Positions 19,860 through 31,318 of a stretch of 64,000 nucleotides of DNA are shown in pieces. The notes under the pieces were generated by a model, which saw nothing but the letters and a program-made list of their open reading frames with translations, was not told the DNA's origin and ran no database searches. This DNA comes from Candidatus Endobugula sertula. Its GTDB lineage: Bacteria; Pseudomonadota; Gammaproteobacteria; Pseudomonadales; Cellvibrionaceae. Every line of letters begins with the position of its first letter. Positions within the stretch are counted from its first letter, which is position 1. A program made the position numbers and the translations under genes. The stretch lies in assembly GCA_001723645.1 (NCBI GenBank), contig MDLC01000008.1:1-64000 (forward strand). Direction: 5' to 3'.

Positions 19860-20417
19860 TTACCAATTCAAATCATCTGGAATTTCAAATTGTGTGTAGT
19901 ATTTTGTGTCTGGATCAGTTGGGTCTATTGCTTCAGTGGATGATTTCTCATTATAGACAACAATGGTGTTGATATCTCGCTCACGGATTTTATCCGCGAT
20001 GGGCTTAGGGATGATTTCATATTGTTCATTCAGGCGAGCAATGCATAATCTGCCTCGGGTGATTTCTTCTGCGGTTTTACTGTTTACTAATAGCGTTTTA
20101 ATAATCTTTCCATCAGTGAAATGATATTCCATATCTCCAATCTCACGAGGGATACGATAATGTTTGATCATTTGAGATATTTGGGCGTTTATGGCTTTCT
20201 TTTCTGCTTTGAGGTTACGCTGTCGATTGAGTTCTGTATCGCGTTCGATTTTATCTTGTTTGACTTTTAATGCGGCAGCCTGAATATCGTTTAGAGATTG
20301 ATCTTTATTACGACGTTGAACCTTTTTTTCTTTGCGGTTTTCTTTAGAGATTTTCTTGGCTTTTTTTTCATCAACCAAGCGAGCACCTAAAAGTTGTTCC
20401 TGTAGTGATTTGTTCAT
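19860..20417 (-). CDS. DUF2058 family protein
   Basis: The 185-residue product matches the DUF2058 (YaiL-like) family of gammaproteobacteria. It has a start MNKSLQEQLLGARLVDEKKAKK, a long charged helical region rich in Lys, Arg and Glu up to about residue 85, and a compact C-terminal part with HYRIPREIGDMEYHFTDGKIIKTLLV and IARLNEQYEIIPKPIADKI. The family is described as nucleoprotein or polynucleotide associated, with no established reaction. It lies 98 bases downstream of the FliT-like gene on the same strand and may share its transcript. Confidence 0.85.
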   Translation of the reverse strand: MNKSLQEQLLGARLVDEKKAKKISKENRKEKKVQRRNKDQSLNDIQAAALKVKQDKIERDTELNRQRNLKAEKKAINAQISQMIKHYRIPREIGDMEYHFTDGKIIKTLLVNSKTAEEITRGRLCIARLNEQYEIIPKPIADKIRERDINTIVVYNEKSSTEAIDPTDPDTKYYTQFEIPDDLNW

Positions 20418-20515
20418 AATTGCTAGTCTAATGTCTATTGATTCTATCTATTGTCATTTAAAGTGATAAGTGTAACCTAAGATAAGCCTATGTGAGTAAG
20501 ACGCTATGGCTTGTT

Positions 20516-20821
20516 TTATTGAGTTTTTCCCCTTGCTTGATAAACGCTATTGGCTTTTTTTCCTTTCTGGATAGCAATGAGTGATTGTTTTATCACGCCT
20601 CTTTGTTTTTTGGTGATGAGTTCTAAATCTTGGTGTATGCTGATTAATTCTTGAAGGTTGGCTACGCTAACCTCACTTTGCGCTTTTTCGTTCTTTAATT
20701 GATCAATGATGTGCTCGCGCTCTTTTTCCTTTTTGCGGAAGCTTTCCCAATCCTCTTGTTGGCTCATAGAGAGCATCGATCGGCTTACGTCTAGTAACTG
20801 TTGGTATAATATCATATTCAT
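20516..20821 (-). CDS. FliT-like small flagellar protein
   Basis: The 101-residue product is almost entirely helical, with MLYQQLLDVSRSMLSMSQQEDWE-like N-terminal features followed by a charged coiled-coil region and a basic tail. Size, helix pattern and the WESFRKKEKERE segment resemble FliT, the export chaperone of the filament cap protein FliD. Its position beside two flagellin genes supports this, although it is on the opposite strand. Sequence similarity in this family is low, so the call rests on pattern and context. Confidence 0.55.
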   Translation of the reverse strand: MNMILYQQLLDVSRSMLSMSQQEDWESFRKKEKEREHIIDQLKNEKAQSEVSVANLQELISIHQDLELITKKQRGVIKQSLIAIQKGKKANSVYQARGKTQ

Positions 20822-21072
20822 TCTCTGTCGTTATACGTGTTATTGAACGCAATATACTTGCCTTATTTGATGATATTGTTAAACAGTGCTGATAATGGGG
20901 TCAGAGTATTAGTGCTATTTATCAAAACGGCAAAGCGGCAATTCTTTGCAGCCTGCGGCAGTACCATATGCCTTAAGTGTAGAATGTTTGTTTGTCTTTA
21001 TCCCCTTTGGAACCTGTTATCTTGTCATTCTTTCCCTCCTGATTTATGGACTGTTAATGTATTTTTTAGTGG
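20822..21072. other. Intergenic region upstream of the first flagellin
   Basis: No gene was recognised. It separates the divergent FliT-like and flagellin genes and should hold activator sites for the sigma-54 promoter at 21073-21090, but no such site could be assigned. Confidence 0.35.
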
Positions 21073-21090
21073 TTGGCACAATGGTTGCTA
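21073..21090 (+). promoter_or_regulatory. Sigma-54 (RpoN) promoter of the first flagellin
   Basis: TTGGCAC-N5-TTGCTA matches the -24/-12 consensus, with the GG (21075-21076) and GC (21087-21088) exactly 12 bases apart. The predicted start lies near 21100, giving a leader of about 140 bases to the flagellin ATG at 21240. Confidence 0.8.
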
Positions 21091-21239
21091 CTTGATCCGT
21101 AAGTAATATTTTTGACAATATTCGAACGGTTCTGTTAAGTAAACATGGCATATCATTTTTGACAAGAGAGCTCTGTTTACACTGATTACGTACCATGAAC
21201 TGTTTAGCTAAAGCAAGATAAACTAACAGGAGATTGGCT

Positions 21240-24128
21240 ATGCCATTAGTCATTAATACCAATGTATCTTCATTGAATGCCCAGCGTCAGCTTACGCAGT
21301 CTGGTGCTGATTTAGACCAAGCTAGTGAGCGATTAGCTTCGGGTCGGCGTATTAATTCAGCAGCAGATGATGCGGCGGGTTTGTCTATCTCTAACCGACA
21401 AACATCGCAAATTCGTGGCTTGGATCAGGCGATACGAAATGCCAATGATGGCATTTCTCTGATTCAAACGGCAGAAGGAGCCTTGGATGAATCAACCAAT
21501 ATTTTACAGCGAATGAGGGAGCTAGCGATTCAAGCAGCGAATGGTATTTACTCTGATACAGACAGACTAACACTGGATGCAGAAGTGCAACAGTTAGTCG
21601 CAGAGCTGGATCGTATTGCTGAAACAACGAGTTTTAATGGGCAAAAAGTTCTTGATGGCACCTTAGGGAATGTCGATTTACAAATAGGGGCAGAGTCTGA
21701 GGAAACGGTATCATTTTCTATTGGCGCGATTAATACACAAAATCTGGGCTTAGGATCTACCGCATCAGATCTATCGGGAGATCGGCTACCAGACCTGAAT
21801 AATTTAAACACTAACGTTGCGGGTGATAATGTCAACGCAGTGATTACCTATGGGGATGGAGACATTTTAATTAACGGTCAGGGACTCGCTGCCTTTACCG
21901 GGGCGACTGATAGTCTCCAAACCATTATTGATGATATTAATACTAATATCGAAGGGGTGACGGCGTCCGGTTATAACATTATTGAAGCGGGAACTGTGGG
22001 TGCAGGAGTCTTGGCTTCTGATGAGGTATTAACGATATCCGTATTTAACGCTAGTGCAACTAATGCCAATCAACAGGAAACACAGTTTACTTTTTCCAGT
22101 ACCACAAACTTGGCGGATTTGGTGAGTGATATTAATACCAAAACGGGAGGGATTGTTGATGCTAGTTTAAATGATAATGGTCGATTGGTTTTAAGTAACA
22201 ATACGGGAGCTGCCATTGGTTTAAGTTTAAATGATGGTGCAGCCGATACTGCAACTTTAACCAGTGTGTTAGGCATTAGTAATACCAATGTGACAGATCA
22301 AGGTGGTAGCATTGGTGCAGCCACGGAATTTGTGGCTGGTGCTCAATATGGTGTTTTCTTTGGTGGTAGCTTGGCTTTAAGTTCCGATGATGGTTCCGAT
22401 ATTACGGTGACGAAAGGAGCTAATGGTACGGATACGGATCTGGCTAATTTAGGTTTCCGCGAAACCTCTTCTGGTGAAGTGACCGGGCTTGCTTTAACGA
22501 CCGTTAACCAAGCAGTAGTGTTAGCTGCGGGTGATTTAACCATTAATGGTACAGCGATTGCCGCCACTACGAGCGCGGAAGGCTTACAAGGTAAAATTGA
22601 TAATATCAATGATGTGACGGCAACAACGGGGGTGATTGCTCATGCCAAGGCTGAGCAGTCTTATACTTATGATACAACGATTACTCCGGTTGAAGTGACC
22701 GCGTCCAATGCGTATGTAGCAGGTACCGCAGCCTATCAAAATTTACATTTTGCCGCAGGTGTGGCCATTACCAATGGTAGCGTAACAACAGCGGCAGGTG
22801 CTTTCGATGCAAGTAACGGGATTAACTTTGATGTAGATGATAATGCCGGTGCTGGTACAACCACTAATGTGCAAGTTCGTACGGCACATACGACAGTGGC
22901 AGCGCTGATTACGGATATTAATGGCCAGCTAACCACGGGTGGCACTAATGTGGAAGCTTATCAAGATACTTACGGTAAACTGGCTTTCCGTGCGACAGCA
23001 ACGGGTGGTGATATTTTGGTGGATAACTTTACCGAAACGGATGCAGGCACCAATATTAATCCGGGCGATGCCAATGACTTGTTGGGCTTTGATATTGAAG
23101 ATCTCGCTGGTAGTGGTGGTTCGTTTGCGGGTGGCGCAGCAGGCTTTAATCTGAATGGTACGGATATTAGTTTGGGGACCGCCCAGGCAGATGGTTCAAT
23201 TACCGCAGTAGAAATTGCTGATGCTGTGAATACTGCAAGTGCGACGACGGGTGTGACAGCTTATGTAGATACAACAGGCAATCTACATTTTTCAGCGGAT
23301 GATTCCTTTGTTCTGGCGGCACACAGTAATGGGAGTGACCTTGAAGAAGATCTGGATAGTGGTGCTAACCTGAATGCGGGTGCTCTAGGTGCTGCGGCGA
23401 CGTTCAGTACTGCAGTGACTTCCGGTTCTGTGATTATTAATGGTTTTGAAGTCACCAGTATTAGTTTGACGGATGCGGATGCTGCGGCCACAACGATTAA
23501 TGCCGCTCAAGCCAATACGGGTGTTACAGCGACTCTGGATGAGAATGGAGAGCTTAAATTGTCCGCTAATTCAACTATTACCTTGGAAGCCGGTGATGCC
23601 AATGGTATTGCAACAGGTAGAGTATTAGGTATCAACTTTGTGGATGGTGGTACGCCGGATGGTTTATTAGATTCACAAAGTGTTAATGCCTCCATTCAGC
23701 TGACTACGGTTAATAGTGGCAGTCCTATTTCATTAGAACTCAATGGTAATGGTGCCACTGCAACAGGTCTTAAAGATTTAAATACTGACCTCAGTTCGAC
23801 GTTAACTGGATCTGCATTATCGAATATTAATGTAGCCACTTCGATGGCAGCACAGGCAGCGATCACTTCCATTGATACGGCATTGGAAACCATTAACTCT
23901 ACGCGTTCAGAATTAGGTGCGATTAGTAATCGTTTGGACTTCACGGTATCTAATTTAGCCAACGTCTCTGAAAATACTTCAGCAGCGCGTTCTCGAATTG
24001 TGGATGCTGATTTTGCAGCAGAAAGTGCGGCTTTAAGTCGAGCTCAGGTGCTCTCTCAAGCATCACAAGCTATTCTGGCTCAGGCGAATGCGCGTCCCCA
24101 ACAGGTGTTACAGTTATTGCAAGGATAG
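21240..24128 (+). CDS. fliC: Flagellin, very large, first of a tandem pair
   Basis: This is the structural subunit of the flagellar filament, with 962 residues (many flagellins have 300-500). The conserved N-terminal D0/D1 part (about 1-165) has [32 protein letters not shown] and [21 protein letters not shown]. The C-terminal D1/D0 part (about 880-962) has [43 protein letters not shown]. Between them lies about 700 residues of Gly, Thr, Asn and Asp-rich surface domain with flagellin-hook IN-type units (for example [13 protein letters not shown] and [14 protein letters not shown]). The ATG at 21240 follows AGGAG; an in-frame TTG at 21234 is too close to it. It is transcribed from the sigma-54 promoter at 21073-21090. 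It aligns without gaps to the second flagellin. Confidence 0.93.
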   Translation: MPLVINTNVSSLNAQRQLTQSGADLDQASERLASGRRINSAADDAAGLSISNRQTSQIRGLDQAIRNANDGISLIQTAEGALDESTNILQRMRELAIQAANGIYSDTDRLTLDAEVQQLVAELDRIAETTSFNGQKVLDGTLGNVDLQIGAESEETVSFSIGAINTQNLGLGSTASDLSGDRLPDLNNLNTNVAGDNVNAVITYGDGDILINGQGLAAFTGATDSLQTIIDDINTNIEGVTASGYNIIEAGTVGAGVLASDEVLTISVFNASATNANQQETQFTFSSTTNLADLVSDINTKTGGIVDASLNDNGRLVLSNNTGAAIGLSLNDGAADTATLTSVLGISNTNVTDQGGSIGAATEFVAGAQYGVFFGGSLALSSDDGSDITVTKGANGTDTDLANLGFRETSSGEVTGLALTTVNQAVVLAAGDLTINGTAIAATTSAEGLQGKIDNINDVTATTGVIAHAKAEQSYTYDTTITPVEVTASNAYVAGTAAYQNLHFAAGVAITNGSVTTAAGAFDASNGINFDVDDNAGAGTTTNVQVRTAHTTVAALITDINGQLTTGGTNVEAYQDTYGKLAFRATATGGDILVDNFTETDAGTNINPGDANDLLGFDIEDLAGSGGSFAGGAAGFNLNGTDISLGTAQADGSITAVEIADAVNTASATTGVTAYVDTTGNLHFSADDSFVLAAHSNGSDLEEDLDSGANLNAGALGAAATFSTAVTSGSVIINGFEVTSISLTDADAAATTINAAQANTGVTATLDENGELKLSANSTITLEAGDANGIATGRVLGINFVDGGTPDGLLDSQSVNASIQLTTVNSGSPISLELNGNGATATGLKDLNTDLSSTLTGSALSNINVATSMAAQAAITSIDTALETINSTRSELGAISNRLDFTVSNLANVSENTSAARSRIVDADFAAESAALSRAQVLSQASQAILAQANARPQQVLQLLQG

Positions 24129-24196
24129 TGAGTGTATCAGCACTATCTTTGTGTTGTACTTTCTATCCTTGGAAGGTCGCGTCAGTGGTTAAATAT

Positions 24197-24222
24197 GAGA
24201 CGTAAAGAGAATCTTACGTCTC
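24197..24222 (+). terminator. Probable terminator after the first flagellin
   Basis: A nine-base perfect stem GAGACGTAA / TTACGTCTC with an eight-base loop is followed about ten bases later by T-rich sequence. It would separate the two flagellin transcripts. Confidence 0.5.
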
Positions 24223-24397
24223 GCCTCTAACATTTTTCTATTTTTTAGAATACTTTTGTTCAATGATTCTTGAATCAATAAAATTACACCATAAAAATAG
24301 TCAATTTTTTGTCATCAGTATTTAAAAACCCTTATTAAACAATGTGTTAAATATTTAGCCTTTCTCTTACTACTCAAATGCTTCTTGTTTAAGCGAT

Positions 24398-24424
24398 TAA
24401 AGTGCTTTTCTAGTTAGTCGATAA
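24398..24424 (+). promoter_or_regulatory. Sigma-28 (FliA) promoter of the second flagellin
   Basis: TAAAGTGC (24398-24405), an 11-base spacer and GTCGATAA (24417-24424) fit the TAAAGTTT-N11-GCCGATAA consensus closely. The leader to the ATG at 24513 would be about 80 bases. Confidence 0.8.
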
Positions 24425-24512
24425 CGGAATCAAGACATTAGAAATTTATTTCTGTCGTCGTGTTAGTCAGCCCATAGGTTGGCATTCATAAATGAAAAAG
24501 TAGGAGGCCACA

Positions 24513-27398
24513 ATGGCTTTAGTGATTAATAGTAATATTGGCTCGTTGAATGCACAACGACAGCTTACGCAAGCGGGGGCTGACCTGGATAAAGCTAGTG
24601 AACGATTGGCATCTGGGCGTCGTATTAATTCGGCGGCAGATGATGCTGCAGGCTTGGCTATCTCGAATCGTCAAACATCACAAATTAGAGGTCTGGATCA
24701 AGCGATACGAAATGCGAACGATGGTATTTCACTGATTCAAACGGCAGAAGGTGCTTTGGACGAATCAACCAACATTTTACAACGTATTCGTGAATTATCG
24801 GTACAAGCATCTAACGGAATCTACTCTGATACAGATCGGACAACATTAGATGCTGAGGTACAACAACTAGTGGCTGAATTGGATCGTATTTCAGAGACCA
24901 CGAGCTTTAATGGACAAAAAGTTCTTGATGGCACTCAAGGTAGTGTTGACTTACAGGTGGGTTCTGAAGCCGCTGAAACTATTTCCTTTGAAATTGGCGC
25001 AGTTAATTCCTCAACCTTAGGTTTAGGGTCTACTTCAGCTAATCTTTCTGGTGATACCTTCCAGGATTTAACTAACTTAAACACTAATGTTGCGGGTGAT
25101 AATGCTAACGCAGTGATTACTTTTGGTCAGGATGATATCTTGATTAATGGTCAAGGGCTTGCCGCATTTACTGGTGCTACTCAGAGTCTACAAACGATTA
25201 TTGATGATATTAATACCAATATTACGGGTGTTTCAGCATCAGGTGTTAACGTACTGGAAGCGGGCACTGTGGGTACAGGTGTATTGGCATCCGATGAAGT
25301 GTTAACTATTTCTGTTTTTAATGCTAGTGGCACTAATGCTGATCAGCAGGAAACCCAATTTACTTTCTCCAGCACTACCAGCTTGGCGGATTTGGTCAGT
25401 GATATTAATACCAAAACCGGTGGTATTGTTGATGCCAGTATTAATGATAATGGTCGCTTAGTATTAACGAATGATACGGGTGCGGCTATTGGCTTAAGTT
25501 TGAATGATGGTGCTGCGGACACGGTGACCTTAACCAGTGTGTTGGGCTTAAGTAACACCGACGTGACGGACCAAGGTGGTAGTGTTGGTGCAGCGACTGA
25601 ATTTGTGGCGGGTGCTCAATACGCTGTTTTAAAAACCGGTAGTCTAGCATTAACTTCTGATGATGGTTCCGATATTACGGTGACGAAAGGGGCTAATGGT
25701 ACAGATACAGACCTGGCTAATTTAGGTTTCCGCGAAACCTCTTCTGGTGAAGTTACCGGGCTTGCTTTAACGACGGTTAACCAAGCAGTAGCGCTAGCTG
25801 CGGGTGATTTAACCATTAATGGTACAGCGATTGCCGCCACTACGGTCGCGGAAGGCTTACAAGGTAAAATTAACAATATTAATGATGTCACCGCAACAAC
25901 CGGTGTTGTGGCGAGTGCGAAAGCTGAGCAATCTTACACCTATGATGCTGCTATTACTCCAGTTGAAGTGACCGCTTCTAATGCCTATGTAGCAGGGACA
26001 ACGTCTTATCAAAATTTACACTTTGCTTCAGGTGTGGCCATTACCAATGGTAGCGTAACAACAGCGGCAGGTGCTTTCGATGCAAGTAACGGGATTAACT
26101 TTGACGTGGATGATAATGCTGGTGCTGGTACAACCACTAATGTGCAAGTTCGTACGGCACATACGACAGTGGCAGCGCTGATTACGGATATTAATGGCCA
26201 GCTAACCACGGGTGGCACTAATGTGGAAGCTTATCAAGATACTTACGGTAAACTGGCTTTCCGTGCGACAGCAACGGGTGGTGATATTTTGGTGGATAAC
26301 TTTACTGAAACGGATGCAGGCACCAATATTAACCCAGGTGATGCTAATGACTTGTTGGGCTTTGATATTGAAGATCTCGCTGGTAGTGGTGGTTCTTTTG
26401 CCGGTGCGGCGGCAGGTTTTAATCTGAATGGTACAGACATTAGTTTAGGGACCGCTCAGACAGATGGTGCAGTGACTGCAGTAGAAATTGCTGATGCTGT
26501 GAATACCGCAAGTGCGACGACGGGTGTGACAGCTTATGTAGATACAACAGGCAATCTACATTTTTCAGCGGATGATTCCTTTGTTCTGGCGGCACACAGT
26601 AATGGGAGTGACTTTGAAGAAGGTCTAGATAGTGGTGCTAACCTAAATGCGGGTGCTCTAGGTGCTGCGGCGACATTCAGTACTGCGGTGACCTCTGGTT
26701 CTGTGATTATTAATGGTTTTGAAGTCACCAGTATTAGCTTGACGGATAAAGATGCAGCGGTGACTACCATTAATGCTGCCCAAGCAAATACAGGGGTTAT
26801 TGCTAGTTTGGATGGTAATGGTGAAGTGAAGCTTTCATCTAATTCAACCATTACTTTGGAAGCAGGTGATGCCAATGGTATTGCAACAGGTAGAGTATTA
26901 GGTATCAACTTTGTGGATGGTGGTACGCCGGACGGTTTATTGGATTCACAAAGCGTTAATGCTTCTATCAGGCTTGAATCTGTTAATTCTTCTAGCCCTA
27001 TCTCCCTGGAACTGAATGGTAATGGTGCTACTGCCACAGGCTTTAAAGACCTAAATACAGATCTTAGTGCTACGGTAACAGGGACTGCATTATCCAGCAT
27101 TAGTGTGGCTACTCAGTCTGGTGCTCAAGCCGCGATTACTTCTGTTGATACGGCGTTGGAGACTATTAACACAACACGTTCAGAGCTGGGTGCAGTTAAC
27201 AATCGCTTGGACTTTACAGTATCTAATTTATCCAATGTATCGGAAAATACATCGGCTGCACGTTCTCGGATTGTTGATGCGGACTTTGCGGCTGAGACTG
27301 CTCAGTTAAGTCGAGCTCAGGTATTGCAACAAGCTTCTCAAGCTATCCTTGCACAAGCCAATGCTCGTCCTCAGCAAGTATTATCACTTCTTAACTAA
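24513..27398 (+). CDS. fliC: Flagellin, very large, second of a tandem pair
   Basis: The 961-residue filament subunit is collinear with the first flagellin from end to end. The N-terminal part has [37 protein letters not shown]. The C-terminal part has [44 protein letters not shown]. Some central DNA blocks are identical to the first gene (for example 26121-26305 against 22848-23032), while the ends differ at many synonymous sites. This points to recent gene conversion. The ATG follows AGGAGG. Its promoter is of the sigma-28 type, so it is a later class gene than its neighbour. It is followed by flaG. Confidence 0.93.
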   Translation: MALVINSNIGSLNAQRQLTQAGADLDKASERLASGRRINSAADDAAGLAISNRQTSQIRGLDQAIRNANDGISLIQTAEGALDESTNILQRIRELSVQASNGIYSDTDRTTLDAEVQQLVAELDRISETTSFNGQKVLDGTQGSVDLQVGSEAAETISFEIGAVNSSTLGLGSTSANLSGDTFQDLTNLNTNVAGDNANAVITFGQDDILINGQGLAAFTGATQSLQTIIDDINTNITGVSASGVNVLEAGTVGTGVLASDEVLTISVFNASGTNADQQETQFTFSSTTSLADLVSDINTKTGGIVDASINDNGRLVLTNDTGAAIGLSLNDGAADTVTLTSVLGLSNTDVTDQGGSVGAATEFVAGAQYAVLKTGSLALTSDDGSDITVTKGANGTDTDLANLGFRETSSGEVTGLALTTVNQAVALAAGDLTINGTAIAATTVAEGLQGKINNINDVTATTGVVASAKAEQSYTYDAAITPVEVTASNAYVAGTTSYQNLHFASGVAITNGSVTTAAGAFDASNGINFDVDDNAGAGTTTNVQVRTAHTTVAALITDINGQLTTGGTNVEAYQDTYGKLAFRATATGGDILVDNFTETDAGTNINPGDANDLLGFDIEDLAGSGGSFAGAAAGFNLNGTDISLGTAQTDGAVTAVEIADAVNTASATTGVTAYVDTTGNLHFSADDSFVLAAHSNGSDFEEGLDSGANLNAGALGAAATFSTAVTSGSVIINGFEVTSISLTDKDAAVTTINAAQANTGVIASLDGNGEVKLSSNSTITLEAGDANGIATGRVLGINFVDGGTPDGLLDSQSVNASIRLESVNSSSPISLELNGNGATATGFKDLNTDLSATVTGTALSSISVATQSGAQAAITSVDTALETINTTRSELGAVNNRLDFTVSNLSNVSENTSAARSRIVDADFAAETAQLSRAQVLQQASQAILAQANARPQQVLSLLN

Positions 27399-27427
27399 CC
27401 CCTTGGTTTAGGAGTGCTGTAATCTTA

Positions 27428-27462
27428 ATAAAGTGGTGATTCATGATGAGTCACCACTTTAT
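27428..27462 (+). terminator. Strong hairpin between the second flagellin and flaG
   Basis: A perfect 12-base stem ATAAAGTGGTGA / TCACCACTTTAT has an 11-base loop. It lacks a T run afterwards, so it may act as a 3'-end stabiliser or partial terminator for the abundant flagellin mRNA while allowing some read-through to flaG. Confidence 0.55.
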
Positions 27463-27486
27463 CAAAGAAAGTAAGAGGTACCTACC

Positions 27487-27876
27487 ATGAATGAAGTCAG
27501 AGCAACACAAGTAACCATAGCGACATCCCATGTTGCACCACGGGTTGCCAGTGATGTCGTATCAACGGAAAATGATAAGACAAACGCTTTGCCATCTAGC
27601 GGTAAAGAATTGCCGATTAAGGAGGGTCAGGAAGCCGTTTTTAAAACAGAAAACGTTGACATTGAGCAGGCGGTAACAGAAATTAATGAATATGTTCAAT
27701 TGGTACAACGGGATCTTCATTTTAGTGTTGATAAAGACTCAGGTTTAACGGTAGTGCGTGTTCGTGATAAAGAATCCGGCGAGTTGATTCGGCAAATTCC
27801 TGAAGATATTTTTTTAAGTTTGGCACAAAATTTGAGGGAAAATCAGACAATACGTTTATTTGATGTGCATGGGTAA
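27487..27876 (+). CDS. flaG: FlaG family protein
   Basis: The 129-residue product has a variable N-terminal half and a conserved C-terminal FlaG domain: INEYVQLVQRDLHFSVDKDSGLTVVRVRDKESGELIRQIPEDIFLSLAQNL. FlaG affects filament length in Pseudomonas and relatives. Its place between flagellin and fliD is the usual one. The ATG at 27487 follows AAGAGGTACCTACC, a fair ribosome binding site. Confidence 0.85.
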   Translation: MNEVRATQVTIATSHVAPRVASDVVSTENDKTNALPSSGKELPIKEGQEAVFKTENVDIEQAVTEINEYVQLVQRDLHFSVDKDSGLTVVRVRDKESGELIRQIPEDIFLSLAQNLRENQTIRLFDVHG

Positions 27877-28005
27877 CGTCGTTTAAAACATTTTTATCTA
27901 TTCGTTAAATAAGAAGCGTTAGGTGCATCCCAGTGATGTGCCTTTTGCTGTTAGAGTCTTGTCTTTACAGCTGCGAGTGAGAAGTCAAATAGGTATAGGT
28001 GGTAT

Positions 28006-30763
28006 ATGTCACAGAATATCGTTAATGCATTGGGCGCAGGCTCTGGTATTGATACACAGGCTTTAGTAGCAAGTTTGGTTGAAGTAGAACGCGCAGCGCC
28101 ACAACAACGTATAGACAATAAACGTGAAACTGCTGAAACACAAATTTCAGACTTTGGTTTATTAAGCAGTGCTTTATCTACCTTGCAGGCTGCGGCTGAT
28201 ACGTTGGGTAAGGCGGATACCTTTAATAGTAAAGAAGCCTCCTTTAGTGATAGCACAGCGTTTATTCCTGTCTCTTTGGACCCTTCAACCCAAGTTGGTG
28301 AATACGCTTTTGAAGTGACTCAGCTTGCGCAGGCGCAATCTTTGTCCAGTGTAGTATTTACCAATACAACCGATGCAGTGGGTCAAGGCACACTAACCTT
28401 TAGTTTTGGTAGTTGGGACGTGGTGACTCCTCCAGCGAACCCAACCACATTTACAGGCAATGCTACCAAAGCTGATCAGGTGATTACGATTGATAGCAGC
28501 AATAATACATTGGCAGGTTTAGCCAAGGCGATTAATGATGCTAACTTTGGGGTTCAGGCAAGTGTTGTCAATGACGGTAGCGGATATCGCTTGGTCACTC
28601 GTGCAGAATCAGGTTTAAATAACCAGCTACAAATTACGGTATCAGAAAGTGGTGGGTCGCCAAGTAATACGGATAATACAGGTCTATCACGCTTTGCTTT
28701 TAATACTTCTGCATTTCAACAAACACAAAATCAAATAGGCCAGGATTCGACCCTGACGGTTAATGGTTTATCGGTTTCGAGGAGTACGAATACGATTGAT
28801 GATGTAGTCGATGGCTTTGAGTTTACCTTATCGGGTTTAACGGCTGTGAATGAAACGGTAAGTGTATCAATTAGCGAGGATAAATCTAGTGGGGAAACGG
28901 CGGTCAGAGATTTTTTTACGGCTTATAATACCTTTTTAGACGCCTTAAAACCGATTACCGGATTTAATGATGAAACCGATACCTATGGTAGCTTGGCTAA
29001 TGATTCTTTAGCTAAAAGTATCCCCTCGCAAATTCGGCAATTATTAGTGGGTAACGTAACCGGTCTTGGCGGTACGTTTACTTCGCTTACCAATGTAGGG
29101 ATTCGTACAGAGTTAGATGGTAGTTTATCGATTGACGAAGAAGATTTTTCAGCGGCGATAACAGATAATTACGAATTATTTAAAAACTTGTTTATTCCTG
29201 TTAATGCATCCTCTACCGATCAAATCATCATTAATAGTTCGGGATCCAATACTACGGAAGGGGAGTATGCGGTTGTCATTACCCAGCCGCCGACAAAGGG
29301 TAACTTAGTGGGTGCTGATATGGTCGATACTCTGGTGGCCGATTTGGCGAGTGTTACCGCGGCTACTAGTGCAACCTTAACAGGTGCAGTGCCAACGGCT
29401 GTTTTATCTGACTTTGTGGCTACATCTGGTACATTTACGGCTGCAGCTGCAACGGCAACAGAGCTTTTGGATTTAACCGGTGGTTCAAGTAATTACGAAT
29501 TTACAATCACTGTGGATGGAGTCACTTCTGCTTCCGCAATTAGTTTAGCAGCATCTAACTATGCTAATCACACTGCATTGGCTGCAGGTCTGCAAACAGC
29601 CATTAATAATGATGCCAATATTTCAGGTGTGACGGTAACCTATGATACCGATCATTTCGTTTTTACTTCGTCAACAACGGGTGCTAGTTCCTCTATTGCA
29701 TTTTCCGGTTTAGCGGCGAATGCCACTGAATTGGGTATATCCGCTACGTCTGGCACTAATGGTACGGGTGGTGCTAATGATTATGATTTTACGATAGCGG
29801 TTGATGGCACGACATCGGGTACGATCAGTGTGACTCCCGGATGCTACCTTTGATGATTTGGCGACTCATTTAACCACGCAAATTAATGCAGATTCAACAT
29901 TAACGACTGCCGGGAAAACGGTTACAGTGACACATAATGGTTCAGAATTTGTGATCACCTCCGCTTCAACAGGAGCCAGTTCCACGCTTGCTAACGCAAC
30001 TGCAGTTGGTTCACAAACATCAACCTTAGGCATTACTGCGGGCACCCTTGTACAGGGTGTTGAATCTGAATATGCTTTCACAGTGAATGTGAATGGTACA
30101 ACCTCAGGTATCATTAACTTAGCCTCAGCGGTATTTGCTGATAAAGCGGCAGTGGCAACCGAATTACAATCAAAAATTAATGCTGATGCGACTTTAATTG
30201 CTTCAGGTGCATTGGTTGATGTGACCTATGATTCAGGTAATGATGCGTTTACCATCACTTCTCGACAATATGGTTCCAGCTCTGCAGTCAGTGTGACAAA
30301 TCTAGGGACTAGTACAGCCGATTTAGCATTATCAACAGGCACATCAACTTCTGGTATTAATGTTGCCGGCACTGTTGATGGCGTAGCAGGTTTTGGTACA
30401 GGCAATATTTTACTACCCGCGCTCGGCCAGCCTGGGGAAAGTTTAGGATTGATTATTGGTGAAAGTGCCACATCGGGTACTGTTAACTTTTCTCGGGGTT
30501 TTGGTGGGCAGCTAGAACGTTTGATTGAACAGTTTCTGGAGAATACTGGCGTTATTAAGCTTCGTGAAGACTCATTGAAAGCCGATATAACAGACTTAGA
30601 TGCTGACCAAGAAGATCTTGATCGAAGAATAGAAGCTTTTCAGGAACGCATCACTTCCCAGTTTATTGCTATGGAAGCGATCGTGCGTAGTTTGCAGGAT
30701 AGTAGTTCGTTTTTGGAAACTACGTTGGATAATTTGTTAAAAGCGACTACAAACGATAATTAA
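28006..30763 (+). pseudogene. fliD: Filament cap protein FliD, interrupted by a one-base frameshift
   Basis: FliD caps the filament tip and promotes flagellin folding. The first frame (28006-29853) encodes the conserved N-terminus, with GAGSGIDTQALVASLVEVERAAPQQRID, and middle domains. It then runs out as PGCYL and a stop. The second frame (to 30763) encodes the conserved C-terminal coiled coil, with LKADITDLDADQEDLDRRIEAFQERITSQFIAMEAIV. Removing one G of the GG at 29839-29840 joins them as VTPDATFDDLATHLTTQINAD, giving about 918 residues, roughly twice the enterobacterial length. Three related units of about 95 residues start near 29491, 29776 and 30062, and the break lies in the second. 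The unusual length matches the giant flagellins. This may be a true mutation or a sequence error. Confidence 0.85.
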
Positions 30764-30862
30764 GAAATATAGGATGTCTGACGTTAAACGTGAGATGTTT
30801 TATTTTTGTTTCGATGGTATTTTTTCTACAAACACCTGACAAGTCCAGAGTTAAAAAACAAT

Positions 30863-30889
30863 TAAAGATTCTCGCCCTCACGCCGCTAT
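30863..30889 (+). promoter_or_regulatory. Sigma-28 type promoter upstream of fliS
   Basis: TAAAGATT (30863-30870), an 11-base spacer and GCCGCTAT (30882-30889) match the FliA consensus with one mismatch in the -35 element and two in the -10 element. The leader to fliS is about 36 bases. Confidence 0.6.
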
Positions 30890-30931
30890 TCTTTATAGAC
30901 CTCATGATTATTAAGCACTGGAGAAACAATA

Positions 30932-31318
30932 GTGAACGCTCAAGTAGCTCTAAAAAGTTATAGTGATGTTAAAGTGAAAGCGGGTGTGGCTGGTGCAACT
31001 CCTCACGGTCTTATTCAAATGTTATATGATGGTTTGTTAGAACGCATGGCTCAGTTGAAAGGTGCCATAGAACAAAATAATATTGAGTTAAAGAATCTCA
31101 AAGTGAATCAGGCAACCAGTATTTTATTAGGTTTGCGGGATGCACTGAACATTGATCAAGGTAATGCGCTTGTCGATAGATTGGATGATTTATACGAATA
31201 TATTCAGAGACAATTATGGCGCGCACATGCCAATAACCAGCCTGAACTTTTAGATGAATGCAATCAGTTAATTACTGAAATTAGCAGTGCATGGCGGCAA
31301 ATCACCCCACTAGTATAG
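30932..31318 (+). CDS. fliS: Flagellin export chaperone FliS
   Basis: FliS binds the C-terminus of flagellin in the cytoplasm and prevents early polymerisation. The 128-residue helical product contains TPHGLIQMLYDGLLERMAQLKGAIEQ and ATSILLGLRDALNIDQGNALVDRLDDLYEYIQRQLWRAH, characteristic of the family. The start is GTG at 30932 after GGAGA. It is the last gene of the flagellar block and has its own sigma-28 type promoter. Confidence 0.92.
   Translation: MNAQVALKSYSDVKVKAGVAGATPHGLIQMLYDGLLERMAQLKGAIEQNNIELKNLKVNQATSILLGLRDALNIDQGNALVDRLDDLYEYIQRQLWRAHANNQPELLDECNQLITEISSAWRQITPLV

Noticed and set aside
26534-27100. Long open frame of 188 codons on the minus strand inside the second flagellin
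   Set aside because: It is antisense to a certain flagellin gene, has no ribosome binding site, and similar antisense frames occur across both repetitive flagellin genes; this is a codon-composition effect.
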